From the NCBI GenBank assembly GCA_024195585.1, contig SWBL01000057.1:1-64000 (forward strand): a DNA stretch of 64,000 nucleotides, read 5' to 3'. The notes under the pieces were generated by a model. It saw nothing but the letters and a program-made list of their open reading frames with translations, was not told the DNA's origin and did no database searches. A program made the position numbers and the translations under genes. Origin of the DNA: Aureobasidium sp. EXF-3400 (lineage: Eukaryota > Ascomycota > Dothideomycetes > Dothideales > Saccotheciaceae). Shown one piece after another: positions 33,215 through 44,226 of the stretch; position 1 is the first letter of the stretch; every line of letters begins with the position of its first letter.

Positions 33215-33650
33215 TGGACGTCAGTCGTGTGCAACAATTAGTATAGCCTAGGTGAGGAATTGAAGCAGATAGCTATTCTCAATATGCTTGTGTTCTCAAA
33301 ATGGCATTCCGCCACTGTTACCCAATCTAAAAGCTTCCGGTCATCGATATCAAAGTAGCCTGTGCCAACTTTCTTCGATCTCGCCCATGGACCACTCAAG
33401 GCATCCACGAACAATAGTATTCCGAGCGATCATGCGTTACTCGGAAGTGATCTCAAGATCTCCACAGGCTGTATCCGACTTTACGAAGGATCAATGCCAG
33501 TGACCTTGGCAAGCTCCACATTACCTAAGATCTACAACGTGTTATCACAATGTCCAGAACCTGAAAGTGTGAACGTCTACACTCGAGGCAACACTCAGCG
33601 TCTGTACCCACAGTAACAACCAGCATCTACACTCGCAGTAACACCCAACC
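33215..33650. other. Intergenic stretch
   Basis: Between the deacetylase and the next plus-strand gene; the short frames at 33288-33616 are not recognised. Confidence 0.5.
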
Positions 33651-34715
33651 ATGCCTAAAGCCCCTGTATCACCTATCGCTCAAGTCTTCATCCCCAGTAC
33701 TGTTCCAGAGCTAGAAGACACACTGCCACTATACGATTCTCATCAAGATCGCTCTGGCATCATTTCATCCAAACAATGGCCGATCTACTCTATGGTTGAA
33801 TTCAATGACCACGAACTCGAAAAACTCGAAAGCGATATCAATAAAGCCGAAGACAGTACTGGTCAATCTGTTTTGATCACCGAACCCAACTCGCCCGGTA
33901 CAACTCTGCTTGAGATTTACGAACGCCACATCCAACTCCGCGATGAAAATAAAGACATTCATCCAAGTCTTTTCATTGTGGTGGATAAAGCAGACTACCT
34001 AACCAAAGGAGTGCTGGTAATCGACCTTCAAGTCCCCACCGACAGTGTGCGCAATGTTATCGGAGTATTGCGCTGTGGGTACGATGAAGCAGATCTCTAC
34101 TGTGCTAACCTCGACATTGGCAATATGAGCTTCATCGACTACAAGGAAGAGGAGCAAAGGCTTTGGAATGGAGATAATCCGTACGCGAATAAACGGTATT
34201 TTCCCAATGATGCAGGTTTACCTGCTTTGGCTGAGCATAAACCTCAGTATGCATGGTATACAAATACCGAAAGATGTATGTCTGTTGTGTGGCATCGAGT
34301 CCGAGATACAAAGGCTAATGGTGTAGTTGGTGGAATCGAATCACGACTAGAACCAGATTACCTCTCCGAAGACCCAAATCATCTTCACGGAGTATACGGT
34401 TACTACAACTCCCCTGATCCATGGCATGAAATCAGACGTCGATTTCCCTTCCGATGTCTGCAACAGCCTGTACTGCATCGGCACCTATTTCTAGTGCTGA
34501 TAAAGAGTGCTTCCGAGCCTGGTGCTATTGCTATCTGTAGAGCAGAATGGGATGGCGATCTTCGCGATTATCATTATGATGAGAGCTCGATGGAAGGACA
34601 GAATCGGGATAGAGAAAAGGTGTTTGCGATTATGCCGGAGATTGTTGTGGTGAAGAGGGTTGATGCGGAAGAGGCGCTGGAAGAGTTGGATCGGATGGCA
34701 GGTGAGCTCGCTTAA
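33651..34715 (+). CDS. Hypothetical protein, possibly DUF6924-like
   Basis: Single-exon 354-aa soluble protein with no signal peptide. The part around residues 104-125 (LFIVVDKADYLTKGVLVIDL) resembles the fungal DUF6924 pattern in which a Val-Asp pair is followed by a strand ending in Asp. The middle includes CGYDEADLYCANLDIGNMSF, and the later part has PVLHRHLFLVLIKSA. It is rich in Asp and Glu and ends with an acidic helix. The function is unknown, and the family assignment is from memory of the pattern. Confidence 0.7.
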   Translation: MPKAPVSPIAQVFIPSTVPELEDTLPLYDSHQDRSGIISSKQWPIYSMVEFNDHELEKLESDINKAEDSTGQSVLITEPNSPGTTLLEIYERHIQLRDENKDIHPSLFIVVDKADYLTKGVLVIDLQVPTDSVRNVIGVLRCGYDEADLYCANLDIGNMSFIDYKEEEQRLWNGDNPYANKRYFPNDAGLPALAEHKPQYAWYTNTERCMSVVWHRVRDTKANGVVGGIESRLEPDYLSEDPNHLHGVYGYYNSPDPWHEIRRRFPFRCLQQPVLHRHLFLVLIKSASEPGAIAICRAEWDGDLRDYHYDESSMEGQNRDREKVFAIMPEIVVVKRVDAEEALEELDRMAGELA

Positions 34716-35007
34716 GATTACGGCTCGCTCATTGGGATCCGGGTCTTTACGTCTGCTAGGCTGATTACTCTGATTTTGATCTCTCAGGCAAAGAATGTTA
34801 CAGCTTTCAAATTGGGTAACAGTGGCGTAATGCTACTTTGAGAACACAAGCATATTGAGAATAGCTACCTGCTTCGATTCCTCATCCAGGCTATACTAGT
34901 CGTCAAATACGAGTATCCTGGGCGGATACGTGCAAGATCTGGCGTACAACAATAAGACTCACTCCAGCGTCGACAGTGACTTCGGGGACCGAGATCACTC
35001 GTCTGGA

Positions 35008-35964
35008 TCAGACACAGTACATCTCGTCTTTACCCGCAGCTTTATACTGACTGCTGATTTCCGCAAAACAATCGACAACAGATTGCGGAAGCGCAGCACC
35101 CTCGCATGCCCTCAAGTTCTGCTCCATCTGCGCCTCACTCGATGCGCCGAGAATGATACCATCTGTTTCACCCAATGGCGAATGGTGCATCAACCATCGA
35201 AGTGCGGCTTCACGCACTGTGACACCAGCCTTGTCGCACGTATCTGTCAATCTCTGCAGCAGTTCCAGAGACAAATCATTGACGTAGATAGTTTGGAAGA
35301 CTTTCATCTGGTCCATGCGACCACCTGCAGGAGGTGTACGAAGCTGCTCAATAGGCCGTGAGAAGAATCCGCCACCAAGTGGACTGTATGCGTAAAACGC
35401 TATGCCGTATCCTCGCAAGACGGGCAGTAGTGCTGGCTCCATAGCACGAAGAAGTGGGTTGTACACGCCTTGGTATACTGAAGGGCTGACCCACCTGTTC
35501 TTGCGGCAGATGTCGACTATCTGGTGAACCTCATTCGCGCGAAAGTTGCTGATGCCGAAGCGATCGAACTTGCCCTCGGAATGGAGCTGGTTCATGGCCC
35601 GGCATGACTCTTCAAGTGGTGTCTGACGATCTGGACCATGGAAGTAGTATACGTCGAATTTCTCTTGCTTGGTTGCTGCAAGCGAGTCGTTACAAGCTCG
35701 GATGATGTTCTCATAGGAAAGCGAGCCCGGCACAAAGCCAGGTGCTTTAGTTGACACGGTCAGATTGCAGGCTTCCACGGTGTCTTTTATAGCACCAAGA
35801 TGCTGCTCGCTCTGTCCGTTGTTGTATACACGAGCGGTATCGAGCTCACGGATTCCGTGTCTGCTCAGCAGAGTCAAGATAGCACGCAGCTGCTCTGGTT
35901 GGGACATATGAATAGACCCAGAAGCTACAGATGAGCCCATCAGGCCAGCAATGACTTTGACCAT
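35008..35964 (-). CDS. Aldo-keto reductase (AKR7 / aflatoxin-aldehyde-reductase-like)
   Basis: NADPH-dependent carbonyl reductase, cytosolic, single exon, 318 aa from Met 35964 (MVKVIAGLMGSSVASGS). An in-frame extension to 36018 exists but lacks AKR character. The tetrad is visible: Asp and Tyr in ELDTARVYNNGQSE, Lys in VSTKAPGFV and His in YYFHGPDRQ. Barrel landmarks are FGISNFRANEVHQI, YQGVYNPLLR and YAYSPLGGGFFSRP. The cofactor loop at the end is GIILGASSEAQMEQNL. The substrate is unknown; relatives reduce dialdehydes and other reactive aldehydes. Confidence 0.92.
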   Translation of the reverse strand: MVKVIAGLMGSSVASGSIHMSQPEQLRAILTLLSRHGIRELDTARVYNNGQSEQHLGAIKDTVEACNLTVSTKAPGFVPGSLSYENIIRACNDSLAATKQEKFDVYYFHGPDRQTPLEESCRAMNQLHSEGKFDRFGISNFRANEVHQIVDICRKNRWVSPSVYQGVYNPLLRAMEPALLPVLRGYGIAFYAYSPLGGGFFSRPIEQLRTPPAGGRMDQMKVFQTIYVNDLSLELLQRLTDTCDKAGVTVREAALRWLMHHSPLGETDGIILGASSEAQMEQNLRACEGAALPQSVVDCFAEISSQYKAAGKDEMYCV

Positions 35965-36386
35965 GGTTGCAGTGTTGAGGTGGGTCGGACGAGGGTCACA
36001 GACCTTTCGGCGCGACACTGAGGTTGAGCCGTCGACAACGACGAGCTAGTGTCGTTTTTTATTGCCGAGGATAATTAGCCGGTCGACAGATGCAGTACGC
36101 CGAGATATAGCTTGGCATGGGCGTGCTCTCTCAGCTAATTACAGTAACACCAAACTCAGCGTGGTTTAGGTCGCTCGTTTGAGATCACTAGGATATGGAC
36201 GTAAGTTCGGTAGAAATGAAATATTGTATTACAACCAGTTCCATCAAAGTCATATCATACATCATAAGAATTCCAGATAACATCCTTTTACCCTGCTCAA
36301 GAACGAACATTCACTATTTCCATCAATCATAGCGTACAATCCGATCCCTCACATCCTCAAAGTCTCATCAATAACTCAATCCACAT
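35965..36386. other. Intergenic stretch
   Basis: Upstream of the aldo-keto reductase and downstream of the repeat-precursor gene, both on the minus strand. No gene is seen. Confidence 0.5.
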
Positions 36387-37231
36387 CTAGGGAACCGACT
36401 TGCCAGCATTCTCAAGGGTCTTTTCCTCGTAAGCACCAACTTGAGCACCAGCGTTTGCAGCATCAGAGGTGAGCTGGCCATCAAGGGTATCGCCGTTGCT
36501 CTTCTCAATCTGAGCAAGATCGTTCTGGCCAGCGGCTGAGAGAATGTTGGCAGCTCCGTTGGCAATCTTGTCGCCCTGGCGCTTGACTCTGGGAATGGCT
36601 TTGCCGGCACCTTCAAGAGTCGATTCTTCAGCACTGCCGACTTGAGCACCAGCATTAGCAGCGGCGCTGGTAAGTTCACCATCAGCATTGTCGCCGACGT
36701 TCTTCTCAATGTCGGCTACTGGGCCTAACTTGGCGGCGCTAAGGATGTTGGCGGCTCCGTTAGCGATCTTGTCGCCCTGACGCTTTGCCTTGGGTCCCTT
36801 CTTTGGGGGTGGAGGTGGGGGTGCAGAACCTCCGCTTCCTCCAGTAGTGGTGGTGGTGCCAGAAGAGGTTCCACTGATTGCAGCAGCGGTGTTGTCTTCG
36901 GCATTCTCAACACCATATCCGACACCGTTGTCGGTGCTGCTGAGGACGGAGTCGCATGCAGCGCCCTCACCAGCCAGCTGGCGACGGCTCACACTGCTGA
37001 TGGTAGATGCAGTGTTGTCTGGGGAGTAAGTATTAGTTCAGTGTCTCATATCCGAGCTCCGAAATACATACCTTCGGCATTTTCAGTACCGTAACCAACA
37101 CCGTTGTCGGTGCTGCTGAGAACAGAGTTGCATGCAGCGCCCTCTCCAGCAAGCTGAGGAATGGGTGCTGCAATGGAGGTAAAGACCTGCAGTGCGGCCA
37201 AGAGGAGGAGAGACTTGGTGATGGAAGGCAT
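36387..37231 (-). CDS. Secreted repeat precursor with Kex2-type cleavage sites (KEP-like)
   Basis: A 263-aa secreted precursor. Exon 1 is 37231-37072 and exon 2 is 37018-36387 (792 nt), with a 53-bp intron (gtatgt...ccccag). The signal peptide is MPSITKSLLLLAALQVFTSIAA. Repeat A occurs twice (from residues 26 and 67): QLAGEGAACNSVLSSTDNGV then GYG.ENAEDNTA. Repeat B occurs twice (from 134 and 201): QGDKIANGAANILSAA, a variable part, then A/SAAANAGAQVG. Dibasic sites precede the second A unit (Arg-Arg 65-66) and each B unit (Lys-Arg 132-133 and 199-200). Each following product begins with Gln. A Thr/Gly/Ser linker and a six-Pro run lie between A and B. This fits Kex2-processed repeat proteins known from fungal secretomes. 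Wall repellent, signal peptide or RiPP precursor are all possible. Confidence 0.85.
36390..36779 (-). repeat. Two tandem B repeats in the secreted precursor
   Basis: Codons 134-200 (36779-36579) and 201-263 (36578-36390) encode near-copies starting QGDKIANGAANILSAA and ending with a GAQVG...E.TLE.AGK pattern. The first copy ends in the Lys-Arg that would release the second. Confidence 0.85.
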
Positions 37232-37239
37232 CTTGAATC

Positions 37240-38580
37240 AAATCACCAGATGATGGCGAGAGATGAGACTTTGAGGATGAGAGGGATGGATGTCGTCTTT
37301 GATGTTGATGCTTTGTGTGCTGGATGAGTGCAATATCCTCGAGGATGCGACTGGTATTTATATTCTTCAGGCCAGGAATCTCAGGCCGCACCCAGTCCGA
37401 AGATTCAGGCCAAGCTGCGGTATAGCATCATACTCGTACCCATAGGATTCATTGTTCGTGGGAAATAGTGTAGGACTATTCAGTGTATTGACCATTTCTG
37501 GAGTGCAACGCTGTAGATCCATCTACCATTTAGCTTTGGAGGCTTTTTCATACTTCTCAGGAGGCCGGCCGAGAGTCTATCTCAATGACGCCGCCGCGGA
37601 GCCTTGACCTAGAGCAATACCGTATGTGTGTCTGTGTAGGAAAATGCGGCTGACCCTTAGAAATATGATTCAGCAGAATTACAATAGAATCGGAACTCTA
37701 CCATCGGTCTTCGCCAGGACCTGCTGCGTCAGACATGCCGATTCGGACCTCAACCTACTCGGCCACATGGTGATTGCTGATCAGTATCGGCGAAGCCGTC
37801 GTTCTCCGACAGATCCCTATGGTGCGGTATCTGTAGGCACAAAAACTCCCGAGGGTGTTGAGTGTAAAGCGGCGGTCGTGATAATTTGAGATGTCACCGC
37901 TGTCCACCGTAGCGAACCACCTAGCTGAAGCACCGGCGACGTCTCACTCACTCCGGCTTGGCTTGGAAGTGCGCATGTTGTCATACTATCTCGTTCAGCA
38001 CCCTCTGGAAATAACAAATACGATGAAGTGAGTCCCGATTACTTGTGGTGTGCATCGCGAGGTGAGATGAAGTCAGTAGCATCCTCAGGTTGTTGAGTCG
38101 AAGCAGCTGAACAACGTCAGCGTGCATTCCGACCCTTGTCCCCACCCCGAACCAAGGGGTCCAACTCCTCCAGCGGATGGCGGAGGCGGCGGGGCCTCAC
38201 CTGGATTTGAGAAATCCAAGAAGCTTGTTCAAAAGATCAAGACATTGGTTGGTCCAGTCAAGCAAAATCAAGCAAGTCCAAGATTTAGGGTTGAGTGGAG
38301 GCGTTTGGGTTTTGGCTTGGCATTCGTACAGAATCCTTTGTGCCGCCTTGTCCCTCCGCGGAATCGACAGTCCCAAAGCATTCAATGCATGTCGTCTTCT
38401 TTAACAATCGTTCAGCAGGGTGGAACCTGTGCCTCAGGTTGCATCACGTCAACTCGTGAGGAGTCAGGACTACGCCAACGCGTCATCTCACGTCTCGCAC
38501 TCACGTTGAACATCATTACTGTAGGTGAAATATTGAGTTCATGGACTTGGTCATTATCAATCTGCCGTCAAACTACATAT
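37240..38580. other. Gene-free stretch
   Basis: About 1.3 kb upstream of the repeat precursor. Frames at 37626-37889 and 38122-38404 are unrecognised; the latter runs into the antisense of the epimerase gene. Confidence 0.45.
37355..37364 (-). promoter_or_regulatory. Possible TATA element of the repeat-precursor gene
   Basis: AATATAAATA on the minus strand, about 124 bp upstream of the start at 37231. Confidence 0.35.
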
Positions 38581-39581
38581 TTACAACTGGTCCTGCCACT
38601 TGTATGCTGGCTTGAAGCCGATCTCCTTCTTGGCCTTCTCGATCGAAAGCAGGGAATCGTTGGGTCCTGAAGTAGCATTGTACTTGACGCCAGGGAAGGC
38701 CTTCTTGACGAGCTCGTCGTTCGATTGTCTCATGCAGGTATCCTCAGCAGCAATAAGGTACTGGTGGTGACCCTTTGTCTTGCTGTCCAGCGACTTGGAA
38801 ACAGCCTGACCGCCGTCTCTTGCGTCAATGTAACCCCAGCAGTTCCAGTAACGCTTCATCGGGTCATCCTGCCATGCCTCGAAGGTCTTGTACTCCTCCG
38901 GCAGCATGACATTGCTGAATCTGAGGGAGATGATCTTGACTTCGGGGTCCCATCTTGCGTATTGCTCGGCCATGGTCTCGCCCATCAACTTGGACAACGA
39001 GTATGCCGACTCGGGTCTTCTCTCAGCCTCTTCTGTGATCGGAAGCGACTCTGGCATGTGAGGGTCGAAGGGAATACCGATGAGGGTTTCCGACGATGCA
39101 AGGACGACGTTCTTGATCTTGAGCTTGCGGCAAGCCTCGAGGACGTTGTATGTGCTCATGGTGTTGGTGCGGAATTGTCTCGAGCTGTTGGTCTGGCCAG
39201 GAGAGGGAATGGCGGCCAAGTGTACGACGGCGTCAATGCCGCTGTATGCCATGTCCTGCATTGGTCAGTTAATGCTGTCGCAATTTTATGGTCGAGTCAA
39301 CTCACGGTTGTCAGGAATGTCTCCAAGACAGCACCCATGTCCTCCAGGTCAATCTCGACAAGACGGTATGCGCCGCCGAGACCTGACTTGCCATCCTCGC
39401 TGATACCGGCAGGACGACGAGTGTCGACTGAGATGACCTCCCAGCCCTCGTCGACAAGGTATCTGACAGTTGAGCGACCGAGCTTGCCACTACCGCCTGT
39501 GACAATGACTCTGCGCTTGTTCTCTCCTCTTTTTGCTTCGCCAAGGGCGAGCTTGTCGGTGAATGATGCTTGAGGACTCAT
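38581..39581 (-). CDS. NAD-dependent epimerase/dehydratase-like extended SDR
   Basis: Extended short-chain dehydrogenase with a Rossmann fold, similar to UDP-sugar epimerases and uronate dehydrogenase-like proteins. Exons are 39581-39306 and 39255-38581 (951 nt, 316 aa; gtgagt...tgcag). The cofactor loop is VIVTGGSGKLGRSTV, an acidic residue after strand 2 (VISVDTRRP) favours NAD(H), and the catalytic Tyr-Lys pair is in SAYSLSKLMGE. Other marks are AVVHLAAIPSPGQTN and LASSETLIG. Substrate-binding residues at the C-terminal side (EEAKTF-like, RYWNCWGYIDARDGGQA) suggest a sugar or sugar-acid ligand. The substrate is not assignable. Confidence 0.9.
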
Positions 39582-42094
39582 AATGGAAATACTTCAGGTT
39601 GACTGATTTTGAAACGAGCGCACAATTCAAGAGTCGCGCAGCCTATAAGTCTTCCAGGAAAAAAATCATCAGCGGCAAGAAGACCGGCGCTTATGTCATG
39701 GGCGCGTTCTTTCATTCTTCAGCCGCCCTGCGAACTCGGTAGATGGGTTCGGTATAGCTACCAGCGAACCAATCATGTCGTGACAGTCGCAATCGTTGTG
39801 TGGAGGACACCTCCGCCGCCCGCATCTATGACCCGCATCTCCACAAAATTCGACTTCATCCGGTGACTTGTGGAGCTGTAGCTCGATGACAGGTAGGCTT
39901 AGCTTTTTGAATCTTCGAAAGCTGTCGGTCATGTTCTTTATCAAGGCAACTGGAGCGAAGACTGGCTTCAATCGCGAAGAGCACTATCTGCTCTGGTTGC
40001 TGACCTTGTTCTGCTCTTCGCGTCTTCCCAGCGCGAACGATAGAAGCAGCGAGTTTTGCACGGACCATGTAGATGGTTGTAGTTATCACCCTGTATCCTC
40101 TTTGATATGGTTGTTGTCGTCGACATCTTGATTCAATAAACACATCAACGTCAGCAGACAGCATAGAAGGCATCACCATGCCTCGTAGCCATGTTAGAAC
40201 AAATCATGGTGATGAGAAAGCCGCCAGATGACAAGTTTGTAATTTTTGGTCGACATTCACGGATTCTTGGTGGAACACGTAGGTTTGTCACTCACACTTC
40301 GGTCGATTAACAGAATTGAGCCATGATCGAGGGGCATTGTGCTCTTCGGTGTCACAGGGCTGTGTCATCAGGAGGGACACAACTGCTATAAAACTTTTTA
40401 CTGACCTCGTCACTGCTAACAAGCTGTCCAGGCATCTTGACCCTGATCCTAGAAGGCCGTTGACTACAGATTTATGGGAACGAATGACAGTTCTCGTTGA
40501 CATCATGATGACAGGCTGTCTGCAACAAATTGGGGTAGGAGCAAACTACGCAATGTTGACATCCAACACCCGCGATTCTTAACGCCGACAGCGTCACTCA
40601 TCCGTCTCTAACCATCCACCCAGAACATCCTGCCTAGCCCCTCATGTTCGATGCCGACACATGCAAATATTCACGATGTTGATTCTGCTAGCATTCCGAA
40701 TGATCATTCAGTTGATCTAACTTCTTGAATACAACATCGCGCTCATCACTCACTCACAATCGGATCGCTCGATATCTGATTGCACAGCTCGATGACCAGA
40801 TACTCTTGGCGTGTCTAGGCATACGAACCAGAAGTCGAGTTGACCTTCTAGACACAGCCTCTGCACAGTGCATCTCTACGCGATTGATGATACGAATGCA
40901 CGCTGGAGTTTCGAACCTTCCTCGAAACTCGAGGATCCGGAGCGGTGCGAGAGTTGGATTTGAGACTTGTCGTTGATCTACACATATCTTTCCCTCTCAA
41001 GCCCTACCGACCAGCAGTGTTCGAGCCGAACGCCGAGTACGCAATACGACGGAGCTGGTAGGATCAACTCAACTCCAACGCTATCTCGGAGAACCTCGCG
41101 GTCAAACACTTCTTTGTCTCGATGTCTGCGCATGAACAAGACCAATCCTCAGACCTGCGAAGGATCATGTCAATCATCGGTAGGCATGCGACGACTGCCT
41201 CAACGCTGTCTGGGTTCGGCATATGGCCACGTTCCTCGCGGCCGAACTTGTCGAAACCGTTGTCAACGTCCTCTAGTCCTTCGCTGATAAGTTTCCACTC
41301 AACTGCTTTGGTCAGCAATACTGTCTGCCGTCTCCAGAACTTCGACTGGTACTCGTCGTGGGATCTATATGTCGTGGGTCGGTACATCGCAGATGTATCG
41401 TCTTCCGCGGTCTCATCTGTAGTTACTGGTCTCCGCAGCACGCCAGCGACTTCCGCTGGTGGCTAACATGCATGGTCTCGACATCTGATCGCGAATTGAA
41501 AAACTGCGGTAGGGCGGTTATCCAATATTTGCGTGCTCTCAATGCGTCTTTCATGTCTCAAATCCTACACAAAAATCCCCTTTTGCACCGGATATCAGCC
41601 TCAAACAATTGCATGGCCTCGGCTTTTTCGACAGAATGCTGCTCTGATTTGATTTCTTCCATCGCGTGTCTAGCCCTGGGTTCTGACCCATTTCGAAACT
41701 TCTTCGCTTGCTACCTGTTCGGTCCAGAGTTCGCGACACCAACGACGTCCCGCTCTTAGAATATCGTTCGAACCTGCCTGACATCAACATATCACTGAGT
41801 GTATGGTTTGGTGGAGTCACTGTGCGCGAACGTAGCTCAAGCCACATACCTACCCTTGTCACCCTTGGACCAGGTTCTGGGGTCTCACTTGGGGTCGTAC
41901 CACACACATATAGCTCGATCCAGACACCTCTTGGTCGGACCTGTCAAATCACTTCTCGTCTGTCCTTTCAATCAAATTTTCAAAACTTCGACAAACACTT
42001 CTTTGTTTTGGCTACGCAATAACCAAACCAGGCAGGATCACGAAGCCGGTCTTGTTCACCTCTTTGATGTTTGTCACTGCCGTCTCCCACCATT
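39582..42094. other. Long gene-poor stretch
   Basis: About 2.5 kb without a recognised gene. The best candidate is a minus-strand frame 41064-41387 (first ATG at 41387, about 107 codons, charged, no known domain), opposed by an open frame on the plus strand. 41551-41907 minus and 40316-40582 plus are also open but unconvincing. No transposon hallmarks are seen. Confidence 0.4.
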
Positions 42095-43287
42095 ATGGAT
42101 AGTCTGAAAGGGGGTTTCCTAAGTCGCGATGTCTCGACTCATAGCAAGAAATACCTGGAAGAAGACATGTCACCGACAATACTTGGCGTCACTGGCCTGT
42201 TTTGTTTCCTCTCACTCATCATCGTAAGCCTGCGATTATATGCACGAGCTTTCATCGTGCGGCGCTTAGGCTGGGAGGATCTCTTGATTCTTATTACCGC
42301 CTTCTTCGTTCTTGGTTGCTGGATCTGCTTTATCGGCGAGTCGAAGACTGGAGTTCTTGGTCGACACTTTGCGGCTGTGACCACACCGCAGTACGAGATG
42401 TTCTTGTTATGGACATTCCCACATCAACTTTTTCTCATGCTTGGTGTTGGCACATTCAAATGCAGCGTTGGGTTCTTTCTTGTTCGGGTCGGTAGGAGTC
42501 GATTGGGACGTCGCACTTTATACGGATTGATGAGTGAGTCGAAGTCATGTTGAGCGGCCTATGATGAGTATGACTGACTGATGCAGTTTTTATTACCGTC
42601 TGTTCCCTTGCTTACGCCTCTACTCTCTTCTGGTCCTGCATTCCTATTCGAGCGAACTGGCATTTTGACGAACAGAAGGATGCAAAGATGATCTCGATCA
42701 AAGTCTGGAAAGGTCTCGCTCTCTGGAACAGCGTAACCAACATGCTGACAGATGGTATCCTTGCGCTATGGCCTATGCCCATTGTACTCAGGATGAAGGT
42801 GTCTACCTTCAAGAAGATAGCGCTTGTTGTCGCACTGAGCTTGGGTTGGTTGGCAGTCATCTGTGGAGCCATCAAGACGTGGGCCATATGGAACTACTTC
42901 AGTGCCGAGGACAAGTACTACCACGACACGTATTTCTTCTGGAGCTTCATGGAGATCAGCGTGGGAACCATCGCTGCTTCGGTCCCATTGTTGCAACCGC
43001 TCGTCTACAGAATCCGTCGCTCTTCATCGTCAAAAGGTGACAGCGGGAAGATTGTCTTGATGCCACTACCAGCACCTGCACCAGCGAGACCACCTCGCGC
43101 GCTTGTTCGACGGCCGATCATCACATGGACGGGCATGGGCTTCACTCAAGAGGATGAGGGTTTCAAGTACGACTATCAGGGGCGGAGCGGTTCGAGTACG
43201 CGGATAGACATGGAGAGGTCGGACAGCGGAACGATATTTGTAGGATATGAGGGATCGAAAGCTTTCGTTTCTAGAGCGACTGTGTAG
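42095..43287 (+). CDS. SAT4/PTH11-like seven-helix integral membrane protein (rhodopsin domain)
   Basis: Fungal membrane protein of the rhodopsin-like (SAT4, PTH11-related) family; a few members act as surface sensors in plant pathogens. Exons are 42095-42533 and 42587-43287 (1140 nt, 379 aa; gtgagt...atgcag). Seven hydrophobic helices are visible, starting with ILGVTGLFCFLSLIIVSLRL. The signature includes RRLGWEDLLILIT and later GWLAVICGAIKTWAIW. The C-terminal tail from about residue 290 is cytosolic, with a Pro/Ala run (LPAPAPARPPRAL) and a Ser/Asp-rich end. An upstream in-frame ATG at 42071 is possible. The ligand is unknown. Confidence 0.88.
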
Positions 43288-44226
43288 AATGAGCGATACA
43301 TAACGATTGAAATGACCAACTGTAGCTATACCGTGTCGAGAGCGAAGTCGGGGCATGCCCTGGGAGTGACTGGCACATCTGTTTGTTTCTGTCATCGAGA
43401 AACGTCTCTTTCGGCCAATATGCCGGCGTAACGTAGACTCGCGCCACGCAGGTCATTTCATTGTAGTCGTTGTCAGACACTAAGTTCGAGGCGTTCTTGA
43501 CCGTGATCGAGGACGAGCCATGGAACCGCTGCCGCATGCATGCCGACGTTTTCCCGCGTTCTTTTGCGACACATTGATCAAGACTGGCAAAACTTGTCTT
43601 GCCCATCACAGTGCAACTGTAGCTACCGGCATCTTCAAGACATGTGATTACCATACGCTCGCCGCTGTCCTGCATTCCCTACAAGTTAATCACCTCATGT
43701 CGACTCCCACCAGCCACCATCTGCGATCAATCCTACTCCTGACTCGTCGCATTCGCCGAGCCACTAGAACAATGCTGTCGCGAAACAGCTCAGTAGCCAT
43801 GGCCATCGTGGCTTGCGAAAGAGGAGGGCCCTATACATACTGGGCATATCTTAGAGGACTGAGCCATGAGCCATGACCTTACTCTCGCTAGTTGAGCAGA
43901 TGCGTCTTCAACAGGCGGATTGGTACGCTCTCGTCAGTAGTCAGGGTAGGACACCACGAGTACGCTCTATTGTGACACAAGCAGTAGCTCCTGCCCATGT
44001 TCTCGGTCGGTATTATATCCTCCTGGCATGGGTCTTGACGAACCACCACGCAAAAAGCAACGGCCTTCCATGACACTCGTCGTGATCACAGGCATCGGCA
44101 GTTGCCAGCTGAACTGTACATGCCTCGCACACAGAATCAAATGAGAGACGAACAAACATGAATTCATTAAGATATATCATTACAACACCTCAAGTCATAA
44201 AGATCGATGGCGCCAGGCTGCATCGT
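43288..44226. other. Intergenic stretch with one unsupported frame
   Basis: A minus-strand frame 43271-43675 begins at a real ATG and encodes 134 residues with six Cys, but it has no signal peptide or known domain and overlaps the 3' end of the membrane-protein gene. I do not call it. Nothing else is seen. Confidence 0.4.

Noticed and set aside
38725..39573. 282-codon plus-strand frame
   Set aside because: Antisense of the epimerase-like gene, which has clear Rossmann and YxxxK motifs.
40880..40990. Minus-strand GGTTCGAAACTCC resembling a tRNA B box
   Set aside because: No A box at the right distance, and no cloverleaf can be drawn around it.
43271..43675. 134-codon minus-strand frame with six Cys
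   Set aside because: No signal peptide or homology, and it overlaps the 3' end of a well-supported gene; not enough to call.
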